Of a stretch of 5,517 bases of DNA, positions 4,877 to 5,517 are shown piece by piece. Origin of the DNA: an uncultured Methanomethylovorans sp. Lineage in GTDB: Archaea; Halobacteriota; Methanosarcinia; Methanosarcinales; Methanosarcinaceae. The number at the start of each line of letters is the position of its first letter. Positions within the stretch are counted from its first letter, which is position 1. The notes beneath the pieces are model-generated. The model saw nothing but the letters and a program-made list of their open reading frames with translations, had not been told where the DNA came from and did not search any database. Where the stretch lies: the NCBI GenBank assembly GCA_937968035.1, contig CALBTS010000391.1, positions 1 to 5,517 of the forward strand. Direction: 5' to 3'. Both the position numbers and the translations under genes were made by a program.

Positions 4877-5494
4877 TTATTGTTCCCTTTCCTCACTTTT
4901 TGTAGCACGGATGTATGACAGTTTGTCTTTTTCCCAGACTTCCACCACATATCCTGCATCCAGAAAGAGCTTTTTCCAGTCTTCCGGATATCTCTGCACA
5001 TCATGATAGTGATCGACAGGTTCCGCGGCAAAGACTTCTCCACCGGGTTTCAGGACCCTTTTGATATCCTGCAGGGCTCGCGGCACATCGTCAAGGTGGT
5101 GCAGCATAAAGAAACATGTTACTGAGTCGAAGTATCCCTGCTGGAAAGGCAGCTCGTACGCACTTGCCGCAACGAACTTAGTATTGATCACACCTTCTAT
5201 CTTTGAGTTGAACCTGCATTGCTCTATGACGCTTTCAAGAAGATCGATACCATGCACCAAAGCATCTGGCTTTGTATTGGCTATCTTTATTGTAAGGGTT
5301 CCAACACCACATCCCACGTCAAGTATGTTCTTTCCATGCAGCATGGGGAGAATATCTTTGAAAGCCTGCTTTTTCCTGGCTTCCATATTGCTTTTGGGAA
5401 ATTTTGCCTCTTCCATACGGTCAAAGGATGTGTAGGGCAAAACGCTGTAGACAGAGGCACCGTTCTCTGCCATTAATCCCCTTACATAATGCAT
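4877..5494 (-). CDS. Class I SAM-dependent methyltransferase (Methyltransf_11 type)
   Basis: A 205-residue soluble Rossmann-fold methyltransferase that transfers the methyl group of S-adenosylmethionine to an unidentified acceptor. Visible motifs are motif I NILDVGCGVGTLT (56-68, SAM glycine loop), the acidic residue after beta-2 in HGIDL (Asp84), ASAYELPFQQGYFDSVTCFFMLHHL (110-134, post-II and motif II), and RVLKPGGEVFAAEP (146-159, motif III). The C-terminus (W..LF..AGY.VEVWEKDKLSYIRATK) is the usual final strand pair. The N-terminal 50 residues form a helical lead with no known signature. The start is uncertain: ATG 5494 has AGGAAGG four bases upstream, while Met8 (ATG 5473) has GGGGAT four bases upstream. 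It is on the same strand as the symporter cassettes but separated by about 240 bp with dyads and a promoter, so it is probably a separate transcript. The substrate (quinone, lipid or small molecule) cannot be told. Confidence 0.9.
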   Translation of the reverse strand: MHYVRGLMAENGASVYSVLPYTSFDRMEEAKFPKSNMEARKKQAFKDILPMLHGKNILDVGCGVGTLTIKIANTKPDALVHGIDLLESVIEQCRFNSKIEGVINTKFVAASAYELPFQQGYFDSVTCFFMLHHLDDVPRALQDIKRVLKPGGEVFAAEPVDHYHDVQRYPEDWKKLFLDAGYVVEVWEKDKLSYIRATKSEEREQ

Positions 5495-5517
5495 GTTCCC
5501 TTCCTGACGGATGTAAC

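Noticed and set aside
5061..5476. Two plus-strand frames over the methyltransferase
   Set aside because: They are antisense to a gene with intact SAM-binding motifs; no independent signal supports them.
1..5517. CRISPR arrays, tRNA or rRNA genes, insertion sequences
   Set aside because: I saw no regularly spaced repeats, no tRNA-like cloverleaf with CCA-end context, no rRNA signature and no transposase or terminal repeats.

Overview
The window looks like a chromosomal segment from a methylotrophic methanogen of the Methanosarcinaceae (Methanolobus / Methanococcoides / Methanomethylovorans-like). The evidence is archaeal: a textbook TTTATATA box, BRE-plus-TATA promoters, Shine-Dalgarno sites of the GGAGATGA kind, T-run terminators, and a moderate-GC membrane-protein repertoire typical of that group. 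The genus is inferred from overall character, not from a marker gene.

Layout. At the left edge the last 24 bases, read on the minus strand, could be the first codons of a divergent gene (MKIGLVIH...). A UPF0173-type metallo-beta-lactamase-fold hydrolase follows on the plus strand (103-795). The gap of about 235 bp after it (796-1029) holds a very good TATA box, an 11-bp stem and a T-tailed hairpin, which together look like a small plus-strand RNA (about 853-972). From 996 to 4696 everything is on the minus strand and is one cassette present twice in tandem: promoter, a 40-41-residue single-TM protein, a sodium:solute symporter overlapping it by one base, and a terminator hairpin that contains the symporter stop codon. 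Upstream of the second cassette lies an AT-rich gap of about 240 bp with dyads, and then a class I SAM-dependent methyltransferase (4877-5494, minus).

How the genes work together. Each tiny membrane protein is translationally coupled to its symporter (TAATG or TGATG junctions, with the symporter's SD inside the small gene). This suggests a two-component Na+-coupled transporter, analogous to YhdT-PanF or the small partners of MctP/ActP-type symporters. The two symporters are about 70% identical by eye and keep the same TM1, TM6 and TM9 cores, so they probably carry the same or a closely related solute. Their promoters share a 39-bp block (34 identities) covering BRE, TATA and a 15-bp dyad that ends near the expected transcription start. 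The sequence outside that block is unrelated. The likely picture is a shared repressor-type control plus copy-specific upstream control. The substrate cannot be read from the sequence. The hydrolase and the methyltransferase have no evident functional tie to the transporters.
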